From contig JANATG010000006.1 in assembly GCA_029449235.1 (NCBI GenBank), positions 1,364,001-1,428,000 of the forward strand: 64,000 bases of DNA, in the 5' to 3' direction. The stretch's first letter is position 1; the number at the start of each line of letters is the position of its first letter. The translations under genes and the position numbers were made by a program. Below are positions 12,447 to 22,709 of the stretch, one piece after another. Below the pieces are notes generated by a model. That model ran no database searches. It had not been told where the DNA came from and saw only the letters and a program-made list of their open reading frames with translations. This DNA comes from Linnemannia schmuckeri (taxonomy: Eukaryota > Mortierellomycota > Mortierellomycetes > Mortierellales > Mortierellaceae).

Positions 12447-13724
12447 ACTTTAATTACTTTTCCTTCTGACAGACCGCGCGCACACACCAACCAAAAGTCT
12501 TGCTTTGATTTTTTTTTTTTTCTGTACTCGGTGGAATGGCTGTTGGGGTGGATGCATATTTTTTTGTTTATGGGCTCGGTGGTGATGGCAAACAATGGCG
12601 TATCATCAAAAGTGACATCCTTCCATTGCCGGCCACATCGGTCGTCTTTTTTGTTTCTGTTGAACAGACAGGAGTACAAGAGAGGGTGATAATGATGAAA
12701 AGAAAAAAAAAGGAAAAGATCAGAGCCGAAGAGAGAAAGAGGGCTCCTCCCTGTTTGAGCAGGATGTGATAGGAGGAAGGATGGATGATGAGGACGACAG
12801 AGTGAGCCAGGATGGTTCCTTCCTTCCTTCCTTGCCTTCCTTACTCCCCTTCTTAAAAGAACGGTTTTGACTGTGTCCTGTGTTGTGGAGCCATTTTGGA
12901 TAAACTCATATCCTTCAAGAGCTCCTTTTCGTCTTCTTTCGACGTCTTCACCTTTCTCTCTTAGTTACAACTCCTCACCCTCGTTTCTAACTTTCAGCTA
13001 TCTTCAGCACAGCTCCTACTTCTTTTCCCTCTCTCTCTCTCTCTCCCTGATCTGAATTAGATTAGTTTTGGCATTTCTTTCTCTTCAGTCTTTGCTCATC
13101 TAAGCAGAACGGTTACTAAGCGGCAAGAAAGGAAAGAAAAAAACAAGAAGGAAATGAGTAAACGTAACGACCAAGCTTGGAATAACAAAAGGAGAAAGAA
13201 AGGGAAGAGTTCGTTGTATCCGACGATTTCGATTGAGCAAACACAATCCTTCAAGACGAGAGAAAAAAGAGTGAAAAGAGGAAAAAAGAAGGATCGGACG
13301 ATGACCATTGAAAGCGCAAGAAGACAAGCACTACTATTTATCCGTGTCGTTCTTTTCTGCCTTTCTCATGGTATGTTTGTAGAGCTGAGAGGCAAGGAAC
13401 AATGAATGAGATGCCACAAAGGAAGGGTTCGGAAGAGAAACACAGCTCCATCAAAAAATGACTTTCTCCAAGAGGACCATGAAATGCGGCCAACTTGTGT
13501 GCAAGGCGGATATGAAATGAAGATCGACCCCAGTTGCCATCATGGGGTTGAAAGAGACGAGCTGTATCCCTACTACGCGCGTCTTTCCGGAAACCCTCTT
13601 TCCCCTTCCTTCAGTGAAAAGCAAGCAAGCAGAGTAAGAAAAGAATAAAGTTCCCCTTCCCTTGATTTGACCCAACATCCAAACAAAATATTTTTTATTT
13701 TAACCACTTGAAAGTGCAGCCGCA

Positions 13725-13730
13725 TATAAA
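13725..13730 (+). promoter_or_regulatory. Possible TATA box for SHMT
   Basis: TATAAA lies 180 bp upstream of the SHMT ATG at 13910, followed by a T run and a pyrimidine-rich leader. Position and motif fit a core promoter of a highly expressed gene. No transcription start is known. Confidence 0.4.
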
Positions 13731-13909
13731 GCCAATTCGATCCCCCTTTCTTTTTTTTTTTTTTTTTTACTTTTTACTTTTTACTTTTCTTTTCTTCGTT
13801 CATTCCTCTTCCTCTACCTCCACCGTCACTCATCACCCACCATCCCATTCCTTCACTTCCTTCACTTCCCTTCTTCTTCCTTTCTTTCACACACATACAC
13901 ACGCACATA

Positions 13910-16359
13910 ATGCTTCGCTCTCTTTCCTCCACCGCCGCCGTTTTCGTCAAGCGCGCTGCTGCCCCCTCTATTGCCACCCGCGTCCTCTCGGTAAGAAAGA
14001 AAAGAAAAACCAAGCATGATTTTTACATCATATCCTCATGTTTGCCGCCCTTGCTCTCTACTTTCCCACTGGAAGGAAGGAAGGTTCCGATCCTCTCCAC
14101 ATACCACCCATACCACCACCATAAAAAGCAGACTGGAGTAGACAAAATTGAAAAACGTGTCCTGGATCACGGGAAAATCCCATCGATGACTTTTCTCCTA
14201 CCGATGGAGGGTGAAAAGAGAGTATCCAGGATGGACAATACGACGTCCCAGGAACCCATAGTACCCCACCAGAAAGGAGGTCCTCCTAGATCAGGAAACG
14301 GATCTCCTAAAAAAGCCTTCTTTTTACTAACGACATGCAACCTTGGGCGTTCACACTGGTCTCTTTCTTGAAATAGCGCGGGATGGCCTTCCCTGCTGGT
14401 CAGAAGGAGGTAAGGAAGTCAATCTATCGTTGACAATCAAACAAAGAATATATATGAAACGATGGTCGGTTGAATGTAATCGATTCTTGTCCTGTCCGTA
14501 TTAATAACACAACCTCTTTCTCCTTGTTTTTCTCTATCTGATTGTTAAATGAACAATAGCTCCTCAACCGTAGTCTCAAGGAGCAGGACCCCGAGATGTT
14601 CGATATCATTGAGCGCGAGAAGAGGAGACAGCGCGAGTCTATCGTCTTGATCGCCTCCGAGGTAAACATTTACCTAATAATAACAGCAGCAACATCCAAG
14701 GATTCGTGCGTAGGAATCACACCTTTCATATGCTTGGCTTTACTCCCAACTCACGCATGTCTGTCTCTCTATTGCATGATCCCAATTAGAACTTCACCTC
14801 CCGCTCTGTCATGGGTGCCTTGGGATCCATCCTCCAGAACAAGTACTCTGAGGGTTACCCCGGTGCCAGGTAAACAACAGTATTCAAGGATAGAAGCAGA
14901 ATCAGGATGACGGAGACATCAGGACAGCCTTGATCTAACAGCACAACAACATACCCGATGCACGGAAGTACTCACCAAAGGTGACGGTTTTTGTTTTCAC
15001 ATTGCCATAGATACTACGGTGGTAACGAGCAGATCGATATGTCTGAGCGTCTCTGCCAGAAGCGTGCCCTCGAGGCCTTCAACCTGGATCCCAAGGAGTG
15101 GGGTGTCAACGTCCAGCCCTTGTCCGGTGCCCCCGCCAACCTCTATGTCTATGGTGCCCTCATGAAGCCCCACGACCGCCTTATGGGCCTTGACCTCCCC
15201 CACGGTGGACAGTAAGTCATCTTTTTTTCCCTCACAAAGAGAAACAAAATTTTGCCCGTCTTCAACAAGTGAGCACACGGTCGATCGATGTTAACTCGGA
15301 ATTATTATTCGTTCAACTTTCAATTTTCTTAGCTTGTCCCATGGTTACCAGACCGACACCAAGAAGATCTCCATGGTCTCTTCCTACTTCGAGACCTTCC
15401 CCTATCAGATTGACCAATCGACCGGTGTCATCGACTACGACACTCTCGAGAAGAACTCCAAGCTCTACCGCCCCAAGATCATCATTGCCGGCGCCTCGGC
15501 CTACCCCCGCGAGATCGACTATGTCCGCATGCGCAAGATTGCCGATGATTGCGGTGCCTACTTGATGTCCGATATGGCCCATATCTCTGGCTTGGTCGCC
15601 GCTGATGTCTTGAAGTCGCCCTTCCCTTACTCTGACATTGTCACCACTACCACCCACAAGTCCCTCCGTGGTCCCCGCGGTGCCTTGATCTTCTACCGCA
15701 AGGGTGTCCGCAAGACCGACAAAAAGGGCAACCAGATCATGTACGACTTGGAGAACCCCATCAACGCCTCTGTCTTCCCCGGTCACCAGGGAGGCCCCCA
15801 CAACCACACCATTGCTGCCTTGGCCGTTGCCCTCAAGCAGACCAAGGATGCTACCTTCAAGGAGTATCAGCAGCAGGTCTTGAAGAACAGCAAGGCCTTT
15901 GCTAACGCATTCACTAAGCTCGGTTATGAGATGTCCTCGGGCGGTACTGACACCCACTTGATCTTGGTCGACCTCCGCTCCAAGGGCATTGATGGTGCCC
16001 GTGTCGAGCGCGTCCTTGAGTTGGTCAACATTGCCTCGAACAAGAACACCGTTGCTGGTGACAAGTCTGCCATGATCCCCGGTGGTATCCGTGTCGGTAC
16101 CCCCGCCATGACCTCCCGTGGTTTGGACGAGAAGGACTTTGAGCAGGTTGCTGGATTCATCGATCGCGCTGTCAACATTGCCAAGGATGCCAACAGCAAG
16201 GTCGGCTCCAAGAAGGTCAAGGACTTCAAGGACTACGTTGCTGACGGCAAGCACATCCCCGAAATCGAGGCTCTCCGCAAGGAGGTCGAGGCTTTTGCCC
16301 GCAAGTTCCCTACCGCTGGCTTCAGCGAAGACGAGATGTTGCCCCAGTACCGCAACTAA
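13910..16359 (+). CDS. SHM1: Serine hydroxymethyltransferase, mitochondrial form
   Basis: A PLP enzyme that interconverts serine plus tetrahydrofolate with glycine plus 5,10-methylene-THF. Six exons: 13910-13990, 14377-14409, 14560-14661, 14790-14869, 15011-15211 and 15333-16359; joined, 507 aa. Residues 1-30 are rich in Arg, Ser and Ala without acidic residues, a typical mitochondrial presequence, encoded mainly by exon 1. The second exon is a 33 nt microexon. Landmarks are the exon 3 end RRQRESIVLIASE, YSEGYPGARYYGGNE, and the PLP-lysine motif TTTTHKSLRGPRG with Lys275. The motif LSGAPANLYVYGALM lies between them. Codon choice is strongly C-ending, as in eEF2, suggesting high expression. 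The first intron (386 nt) is long for this window. The enzyme call is very secure; mitochondrial targeting is inferred from the leader. Confidence 0.96.
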
Positions 16360-16855
16360 ACTCCTTGATTAACACCTCATCCTTCCCCATCTTCCGACTG
16401 TACAAAAAAAGAAACACACTTTACAATTTTTTTTCTCCACTCATTGCATATCCCCTACCTTATCCTCTTCTATTTTCCCTTTCTTTTCTTCGATTATGAC
16501 TTGATGAAATTGACGACATTCACGACATAGACAGCAGTATCTTCATTATTTTTTGGTTTTCTTCCTATCTCTCTCTGTGCATTTCGTTCTTCAATTTCTA
16601 TCAACGCTTTTTTTTCTCTCATTAATAAACCATTTTCACTGAACTTGTGTGTCCCACCCTGTAATGGCATGAAGAAAGCAATTGAATCAGTATACCTTGT
16701 TTTTGTCTTAGAATAATGACACTTTAATTATCTTGGTGAAAAAAAGATATGGTTGACTATCACTATCACACCAACCTATTGACCAAAATCCGAAAAAAAA
16801 GTGAAACACACAAGAATCCCATGCCACTCCCGTATCCATTGGCGATGTATGTAAT
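16360..16855. other. Convergent 3' intergenic region
   Basis: This is 496 bp between the SHMT stop and the stop of the small minus-strand gene. It is T- and AT-rich, consistent with 3' UTRs. No further feature is seen. Confidence 0.55.
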
Positions 16856-17178
16856 CTAGAGGGCGTTGATGACGGCAGGGAGGAAGACTATGAGAGCAAG
16901 AGTGAGAGAAAGCTTCTTCTGGGTATAGGTCGACAACGTAGAAGAGGGAGTCGAAGGAGTCTCGGTAGGGGATGCGGCGGCGGGGAGTGATCCTGATCCT
17001 CCAGAAAGCAAGCCAGGGTACTAGAAACGATTAGGGGCATGATACCTGAGACGATTGGGGAGGACGAGGGTGAAGGCGAGTGGAGGACGGAGATGATGCT
17101 GGAGGTGATGACTGGGCCCGGGGCCAGGGAGTGAGAGTGCGAGGGCACAGCTGTTGTCTGGACGCTGACGGACGACAT
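16856..17178 (-). CDS. Small Ser/Thr-rich protein with GPI-anchor-like tail
   Basis: Two exons are proposed, 17178-17046 and 16992-16856, joined across a 53 nt intron (GTATCA donor, CTAAT branch site, CAG acceptor). The product is 89 aa. Reading through without splicing loses the C-terminal frame, and a stop (TAG) just before the second exon frame supports an intron. The middle is Ser/Thr/Pro-rich (SPTETPSTPSSTLST). The tail is basic then hydrophobic (KKLSLTLALIVFLPAVINAL), as in GPI-attachment or tail-anchor signals. There is no clear N-terminal signal peptide, so a GPI anchor would require a missed upstream exon. An alternative acceptor six bases earlier also keeps the frame. I do not recognise the family; a cell-surface role is inference. 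Confidence 0.5.
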
Positions 17179-18940
17179 TCTTTCACTGCTTATTTGATGG
17201 TAGTGAGCGAGTATGGTGGCGAGGCGGTGAAGAAGTGGATGAATGAAGGAAAGAGAAGGAAGAAGGGAGTATTTATGAGAAAAGTGAAGTATGTATCATT
17301 GTTAATGAGGAAAAACTTGCTTGGAGTGAAGACAAGAAAAGAAGGAGGTTCATTCATTCGATTGATGGTGGAATGGAAGCACACGATCGATGATGTTTAT
17401 TCATGGCTCTGGGTACTGTCATCTTCATCAATGTCTCGTGTCCGCAGTCCTCCTGTCCGTTGAGTCCGTTTGTGGCTTTATGCGTTGTTGAGGTTGACGA
17501 CGGCATGTCAAATTGGTCCAAAGGGTGTAATCCAATAAAAGGTTCTTTTCCTCTTCTCTTCTCATTCCGCTCTCCTTGTCCACAGGCAGCAACCTTTCCA
17601 AACTGGGAACGAATGCTGAGGGACAAACAGAAAGGTTGGGATATAAACAAAGAGAGCCCTTTTTTGCTTGTCGATGCATTTTTTCATACTGTTTGTTTGG
17701 AGTGAGTGGTCGCGTCCGCATTTGATAATTACCCTGCCCTGTCCTGCCTTGCCCTTGATAGTTTGCCTTCTCGTTCCATCCTTCTGACCGAACTAACAAG
17801 GGAAGAATGGGAGCCAAGCCGACAGGTACAGTAAAGTCGATCTAGACTGTATCGTTCAGGTAGATGAATCTAAGAAACGACATTTATGAATTGGAATGCT
17901 TCACGTCTTTAGTGAATTTGCCACCAAACTAACTGACTATGGGCTCGAGGCTTGAAAGGCTGTAAAGATCACCCGCACCACTGATATGGCACCTCTGGCA
18001 GGTTGCCAAGAGACCCCTTCTCACCCGTGTCTGAGTAGAGGGCTTGCGGTCCCCTTAACTCGCACTTAAGCCATCCAAATAAAAACCAGGGTATGCGGTA
18101 TTATACTATTGGCCAGGGTGCAGACCACCCTTCTTCCTTTTTCTTTATTCTTGGAGCCAATTGGGACCGTTGACAAAGCCATAAGTGAGAGTCATCAACA
18201 AACAACAACACAACAGTGCCAGCCCATAATGGGCCTTCCCTTTTCCATACACAGTCCCCAGTCCAATCCAGCCAGCCCAATCCAATACGGACTAGAAAAG
18301 AACAACCAAAATGAGTTGAGACTCATGCAAAAAGTGGGAAGCAACACCAGTTGAAGAGTAAGTTTTGTTTCTGAGAGTAAAGTACTTGCCTGTCTCATCC
18401 CCTGGGTGAATGAGTAGAAGCTTTTTCTTATTGTTGTTGTTTGTTCAAGGGTATCCGGGGAAGGGAACAAAACAAGGAATAGCACCTTTCCCCTGTAAAG
18501 AAGGAGCTTCTACAGCATAGCACGTTTTTTTCCTTTCCCTTTCTCCTCTTCCTCTCTTTTTTCCGTTCCGCCCTTTTTTCACTCCTCTTTTCATCAACCA
18601 TCATTTCCGCTTCGTCTTCTTCAACTTCAACTCATCCTCACTCTTCCACTTCTTTCACTTCTGTCTCTCTCAATTGCACTTCTTCTCTCGACCAAGCACT
18701 TATACCATTCACTCCTCATACTTTCGATAACGATCCTTTCCCTATTCGTCTTGACGACGATCCTTTTTCTCTCTCGCCTCTATCAAAACCTTCTTGACCT
18801 GATCATTTCGTTGTACATCCATCCCACTACCACCAGCCTTTCATCCACTATAGCGACTTCGCCAACGATCTTATTTTTTTTCTATCCAACTTGGGCTCAC
18901 ACATTCACCAGTCTCTCGCTCAAACACACAGTACAACAAG
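17179..18940. other. 1.8 kb divergent intergenic region
   Basis: It holds the promoters of the small minus-strand gene and of the PPxY membrane protein. The stretch 17940-18075 is noticeably richer in G and C than its surroundings but has no frame or RNA fold that I can name. From about 18530 to 18930 the plus strand is pyrimidine-rich, as in other promoters here. No gene is recognised. Confidence 0.5.
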
Positions 18941-20880
18941 ATGTCAGAGTTGGGCATGTACTTTGGGATCGCAATCGGCTGTATCGCCCTGCTGGGAGTC
19001 AGTGGCGGGATCCTGTACCGCAAATACCGCCAGGACAGGCTAGTTAAAGTTGCCCATGAGCAACAGACCCAGGAACGACTCCAACAAGTTGCAGGTATAT
19101 ACAGTGCTTGGTTTCAAACTCTGCATTAAGCTGCGTACAAAGTTGTAGCTCTGTACAATCGACTAATGCGTTTTTGTTTTGCGACGTTTGGTTAATAGAT
19201 TTGAACTTGCCGCCGTTTTATATCGACCATGAATTGGACCCGGTCTGCATCTATGAACATGAACTGCCACCTGATGTTTTGCCTCCAGTACAGCCCATCT
19301 TTGTCCACTCTGCTTCAACGGATGAGGTCATGTTGGTCCCGCCCGAGAACGATCACTTTTTTGGCCAAGGCAACGGCAACGGCGCTCAAACACCACTCGA
19401 GAGCCCATCGACGACCAACAACAGCACAAACGAGCATCCTGCCATGTTTTTCTCTCCAGCCATCGAAGCTAATGCAGAAACAGGAGAAAGGCCAGCAACC
19501 CCAGGAGTACTCACCACTTCAGGACCAGCAATCGGAGGAGAAGGGTACTTTGACCTTGCAATCATGCCTACACCACCACCCCCTGCAGTAGTGAGCATGT
19601 CATTATCTCCCCGCCCCACAACACCCTCCTCAATCTTTTCAACGTCCTCGTCAGCTCCAGTCCCCCGACCCATCAACCAAGAGATGTTGAACCTAGCCCG
19701 TGTCCGCGCACCACCCTCTTACGACGTCCCCAACGTCGTTGTTGATAGATCTCCACTCTATCACCCCTCCACCCACTCTCCTCACTCTGTGTCTTCGCCC
19801 TTCACCTCATACTCCGAGGATAGCCATCAGCAGATGCAGGACGATTACTTTGGACATGTCCGTCTCCGTGCCCACACCTTTTCTCATCCTTCTTCGTCAC
19901 AGTTCCCGAACCAGTCGTTTTTGCAGCAACTTCAGAGCCAGCATCAACAGCAACAGCAGCAGCAGCAGATGGAGGGAGGAGAAGAAAGGGAGGAACAGCT
20001 TCCGGAGACGCCTCGGTACTCACTCGAATTCCCATCAGATGTTCCACATGAACATCATCTGGAACACCACCAACGCTCCCGAGCCCTCTATGACAATTCT
20101 GTGTCAGGATCTCCCCAAGCTCTCAGCCCAGCCTCCTTCTCCTCGCGATCGTCCTGGGACTACTACGATCGAGACAATGGCACTATTGTCCGATTACAAG
20201 ATCAAAGTCCGTCAATATCTTCCCTCCCTGGAAGCCATTCCTCATCTCCTCTCCTGATGTTCGAGACTACTACAACCACCAGGTCATCTAGACGCTCACC
20301 AGGAGGAGGAGGACTGAGGGCGAGAGCTTCTACACTGGGAGAGTCGTCCAAGGCGTTGATGCAGAGGATGCATTCGTTGTTAAGGCATTCGACTTCTTAC
20401 TCTGGTTCTCGGGATTCTACACCCGCAACCAGCCCCCATCTTGCTCCTGTTACCATTGAAGGAAGTTCGTCTGCTTCTGGTTCTTCTTCTACGCAAGGTG
20501 GTGGTATGCCGATGGTGGGGTTGGGATTGGAGTACGGTGGACACATCGCACATGAACCACAGCAGATACAGGAACGGAATCGAGCGCAAGTTGTTGTGGT
20601 GGTCGATGGACCTGAAGAAGAAGAATGTACTGGAACCAGTATCTCTGCTTTCCCTTCCAGTGCATCCTTGGGATCCGTCTCCCAACACACGTTACCCTCA
20701 ACCGTCTCCCTCTCCAGCGACAACGAGCAAGATCGCGAATCGTCAGTTACAGATGTTGCAGAGGAGGAAGACGAAGAAGAGGAAGAGGAAGAAGAGAACA
20801 GGAGTGTTTCAAAGACACAGCGTCAGCATGCTCCTCCAGAGCCTATGCAGACCATGCCCATGCCCCTCGCCGTCTCGTAG
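18941..20880 (+). CDS. Single-pass membrane protein with two PPxY motifs
   Basis: Two exons, 18941-19094 and 19199-20880, join in frame (GTATAT..TAG intron, 104 nt) to give 611 aa. Residues 7-25 form one transmembrane segment (YFGIAIGCIALLGVSGGIL) directly followed by YRKYRQDR. Positive-inside logic therefore puts a very short N-terminus outside and about 580 residues in the cytosol. PPFY lies at 56-59 and PPSY at 223-226; these are PPxY motifs, the ligand of WW domains in Nedd4/Rsp5 ubiquitin ligases. The rest is Ser/Pro-rich with a polyQ run near 325 and a strongly acidic stretch of Glu/Asp close to the C-terminus. No enzyme domain is visible. I do not recognise an orthologue. A role as a membrane-tethered Rsp5 adaptor is inference from the motif and topology. 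Confidence 0.75.
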
Positions 20881-21038
20881 TTTCCTTCAAATACTCTTAC
20901 AGCACATTTTACACACGTAACAACAACAGCCAAATATACCTTTTTCTCCTTTTCACGAACAGATGGTTTAAAATGAAATGTAATATACAAAAAAACATGA
21001 ATTGGTATATAAGGCGATAAATACGAAGAAATAATAGA

Positions 21039-22709
21039 TTACAGAAGAATACGAAAGGTGTTATAGAGGAGGTCGGCATAGGCATCCAGAGGTCCGGGGG
21101 CACAGAACCGAGCACAATCGCCGTCGCCCATTCGTCCATCTGGTCGTTTCGCAAACATGTCCTCCGTATCCAAAAAGATTCCTCCCGCAGCTTCAACAAT
21201 CACCTTGGCCATCCGATTCTGTCGTTGCACATCTGCGAGTGTTGGTCGGAATCCCGTCGTCTGCGTCTTCAAATCTGCGGGAGAAGACCCGTATACTTGT
21301 CGTCGTCCTGGAGTGGTGGTTAGGGGCTGTTGGAGTAGAGTACTTTCAAAGATCGATTCCCGTCCGTCTGGTCCAGCCAACGCTCCATCTTCATTCTGCT
21401 CCTTGAGGACCGTACAGTTGAAAACCGGATGTGTTGCCCTGTAGATAATCATGGTTCCTGAATAGAACTTCCAGATATACTTGATCGTAAAGACCAACTC
21501 CATCAAGAACTCATCATCGTTCCTCCAGAACAAACCCCGGTTCAACAACACAATCTTGTACTCTGTAATCATTTCGGGCGTCGCCCAAGGCTGTTCAATC
21601 GTCGATCCAAGAGGGAACTCGTTCGATTCGGGGTCGACCGCCCAGGGGACAGAGATGATGTCGTTCCGGACAAACTTGAGATAGGGCGCCTTGATCAACT
21701 CGCCGTCCGTCTCGGCCGCATCGATAATATCGGCCTCCTGGTCCTGGTTCAGATTACATAAGGGGTGAGGCCGTCGATGGAGACATCCCATCTCGCCATG
21801 ACAAGAATACTCCGTATTGGTCGCCGAGAGGATAACGTCATGGAGCTGATACTGTGTCAAGTCGCCTACAACAAGGATATTGCGGTCCTGAAGCGACTCG
21901 CAGAACTTTTCGTTGTCGAACGACTGATAGATCGACCGCTCGTCTCCAAATCCCATTGTCGTCGGTTCTCCTGCTCCCTGTCCCTGTCCTCCTCCTCCAG
22001 TCTTGACGGGTCCGCAAATACTCTCGTCAGGGACCCACTTCCACTTGACAGCCTCCCGAACAATATATCGATCATTCATCTGGTCATAATCGCCCAGATA
22101 AAAGTCTCCCTTCAAAGCTTGGTCTCTGTCTCTTCCCTCAGCTGCCTTCCTCGCATCCTTGTCCAATGACGCCATCAATTTCGCATCACACTGCCCAAAC
22201 CTTGCATCGCCTCTATGTTTTCTTGCCGCCCACGGTCCCGTCGTTGTCCCATTGTTGTTGTTACTACTCGTCTGCCTCCCGTCTTGACGAACCCAAGACC
22301 CATGCTGGGTCCAACACCGAATCTGCTCCCGAATCAACCGAACCTGCTCCACCGCCAACGCACCTTGCGCACCCTGCCCACCTCTCCACCGAGTCCCCTG
22401 AATATGCCCCAGCCTCGATTTACTAAACACCCTATCGGCCTCGATTTGGACAATATATTCCGTGAGCTTGTCCAGCTCTGCGAGATCGTTTAATGATAGC
22501 CTCTCCGCGTCTGGGTGGTGTGCACTTCCTCCTGTTGTTGACTTGAGGGAGGGGAAAGGAGTGGGTGTGAGGCGAGAGAATGCGGTTTGGATGGCGGAGG
22601 TGGGGTTGTGGAAGAGGAGAAAGAGGACTTGAATGAGGATGAGGCAGGCCATGAGGGCTGTCCAGAGACGACGACGTCCGTCTGATTGTCGTTCTGTTGT
22701 TTGCGTCAT
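21039..22709 (-). CDS. PC-esterase (TBL-like) type II membrane protein, catalytic residues replaced
   Basis: A single exon of 556 aa. Residues about 15-35 (LWTALMACLILIQVLFLLFH) form a signal anchor after a short basic cytosolic N-terminus, as in Golgi type II enzymes. The lumenal part shows the plan of the PC-esterase/trichome-birefringence-like family. ILVVGDLTQYQLHD is at about 278-291 where the family has a GDS block. RATHPVF-C occurs in the middle. DGDCARFCAPGPLDAYADLL near 529 corresponds to the usual DCxHWCLPG block. In family members the Ser of GDS and the His of DxxH belong to the catalytic triad. Here they read GDL (Leu284) and DCAR (Arg534). The fold assignment is good. Function is uncertain: either a non-catalytic relative or an enzyme using other residues. 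O-acetylation of glycans is the best-known activity of the family. Confidence 0.72.
   Translation of the reverse strand: MTQTTERQSDGRRRLWTALMACLILIQVLFLLFHNPTSAIQTAFSRLTPTPFPSLKSTTGGSAHHPDAERLSLNDLAELDKLTEYIVQIEADRVFSKSRLGHIQGTRWRGGQGAQGALAVEQVRLIREQIRCWTQHGSWVRQDGRQTSSNNNNGTTTGPWAARKHRGDARFGQCDAKLMASLDKDARKAAEGRDRDQALKGDFYLGDYDQMNDRYIVREAVKWKWVPDESICGPVKTGGGGQGQGAGEPTTMGFGDERSIYQSFDNEKFCESLQDRNILVVGDLTQYQLHDVILSATNTEYSCHGEMGCLHRRPHPLCNLNQDQEADIIDAAETDGELIKAPYLKFVRNDIISVPWAVDPESNEFPLGSTIEQPWATPEMITEYKIVLLNRGLFWRNDDEFLMELVFTIKYIWKFYSGTMIIYRATHPVFNCTVLKEQNEDGALAGPDGRESIFESTLLQQPLTTTPGRRQVYGSSPADLKTQTTGFRPTLADVQRQNRMAKVIVEAAGGIFLDTEDMFAKRPDGRMGDGDCARFCAPGPLDAYADLLYNTFRILL

Larger units (their letters stand above)
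11417..13909. other. 2.5 kb intergenic region with a hairpin
   Basis: This lies between the divergent OCA1 and SHMT genes. It contains a T run near 11820-11840, a TTCC repeat near 12816-12840, a CT repeat near 13029-13046, and the perfect inverted repeat described separately at 12398-12446. Open frames here are short or Lys/Phe-rich by composition and show no domain. Confidence 0.55.

Noticed and set aside
15313..16254. A 313-codon minus-strand open frame
   Set aside because: Antisense to the last SHMT exon; codon-bias shadow.
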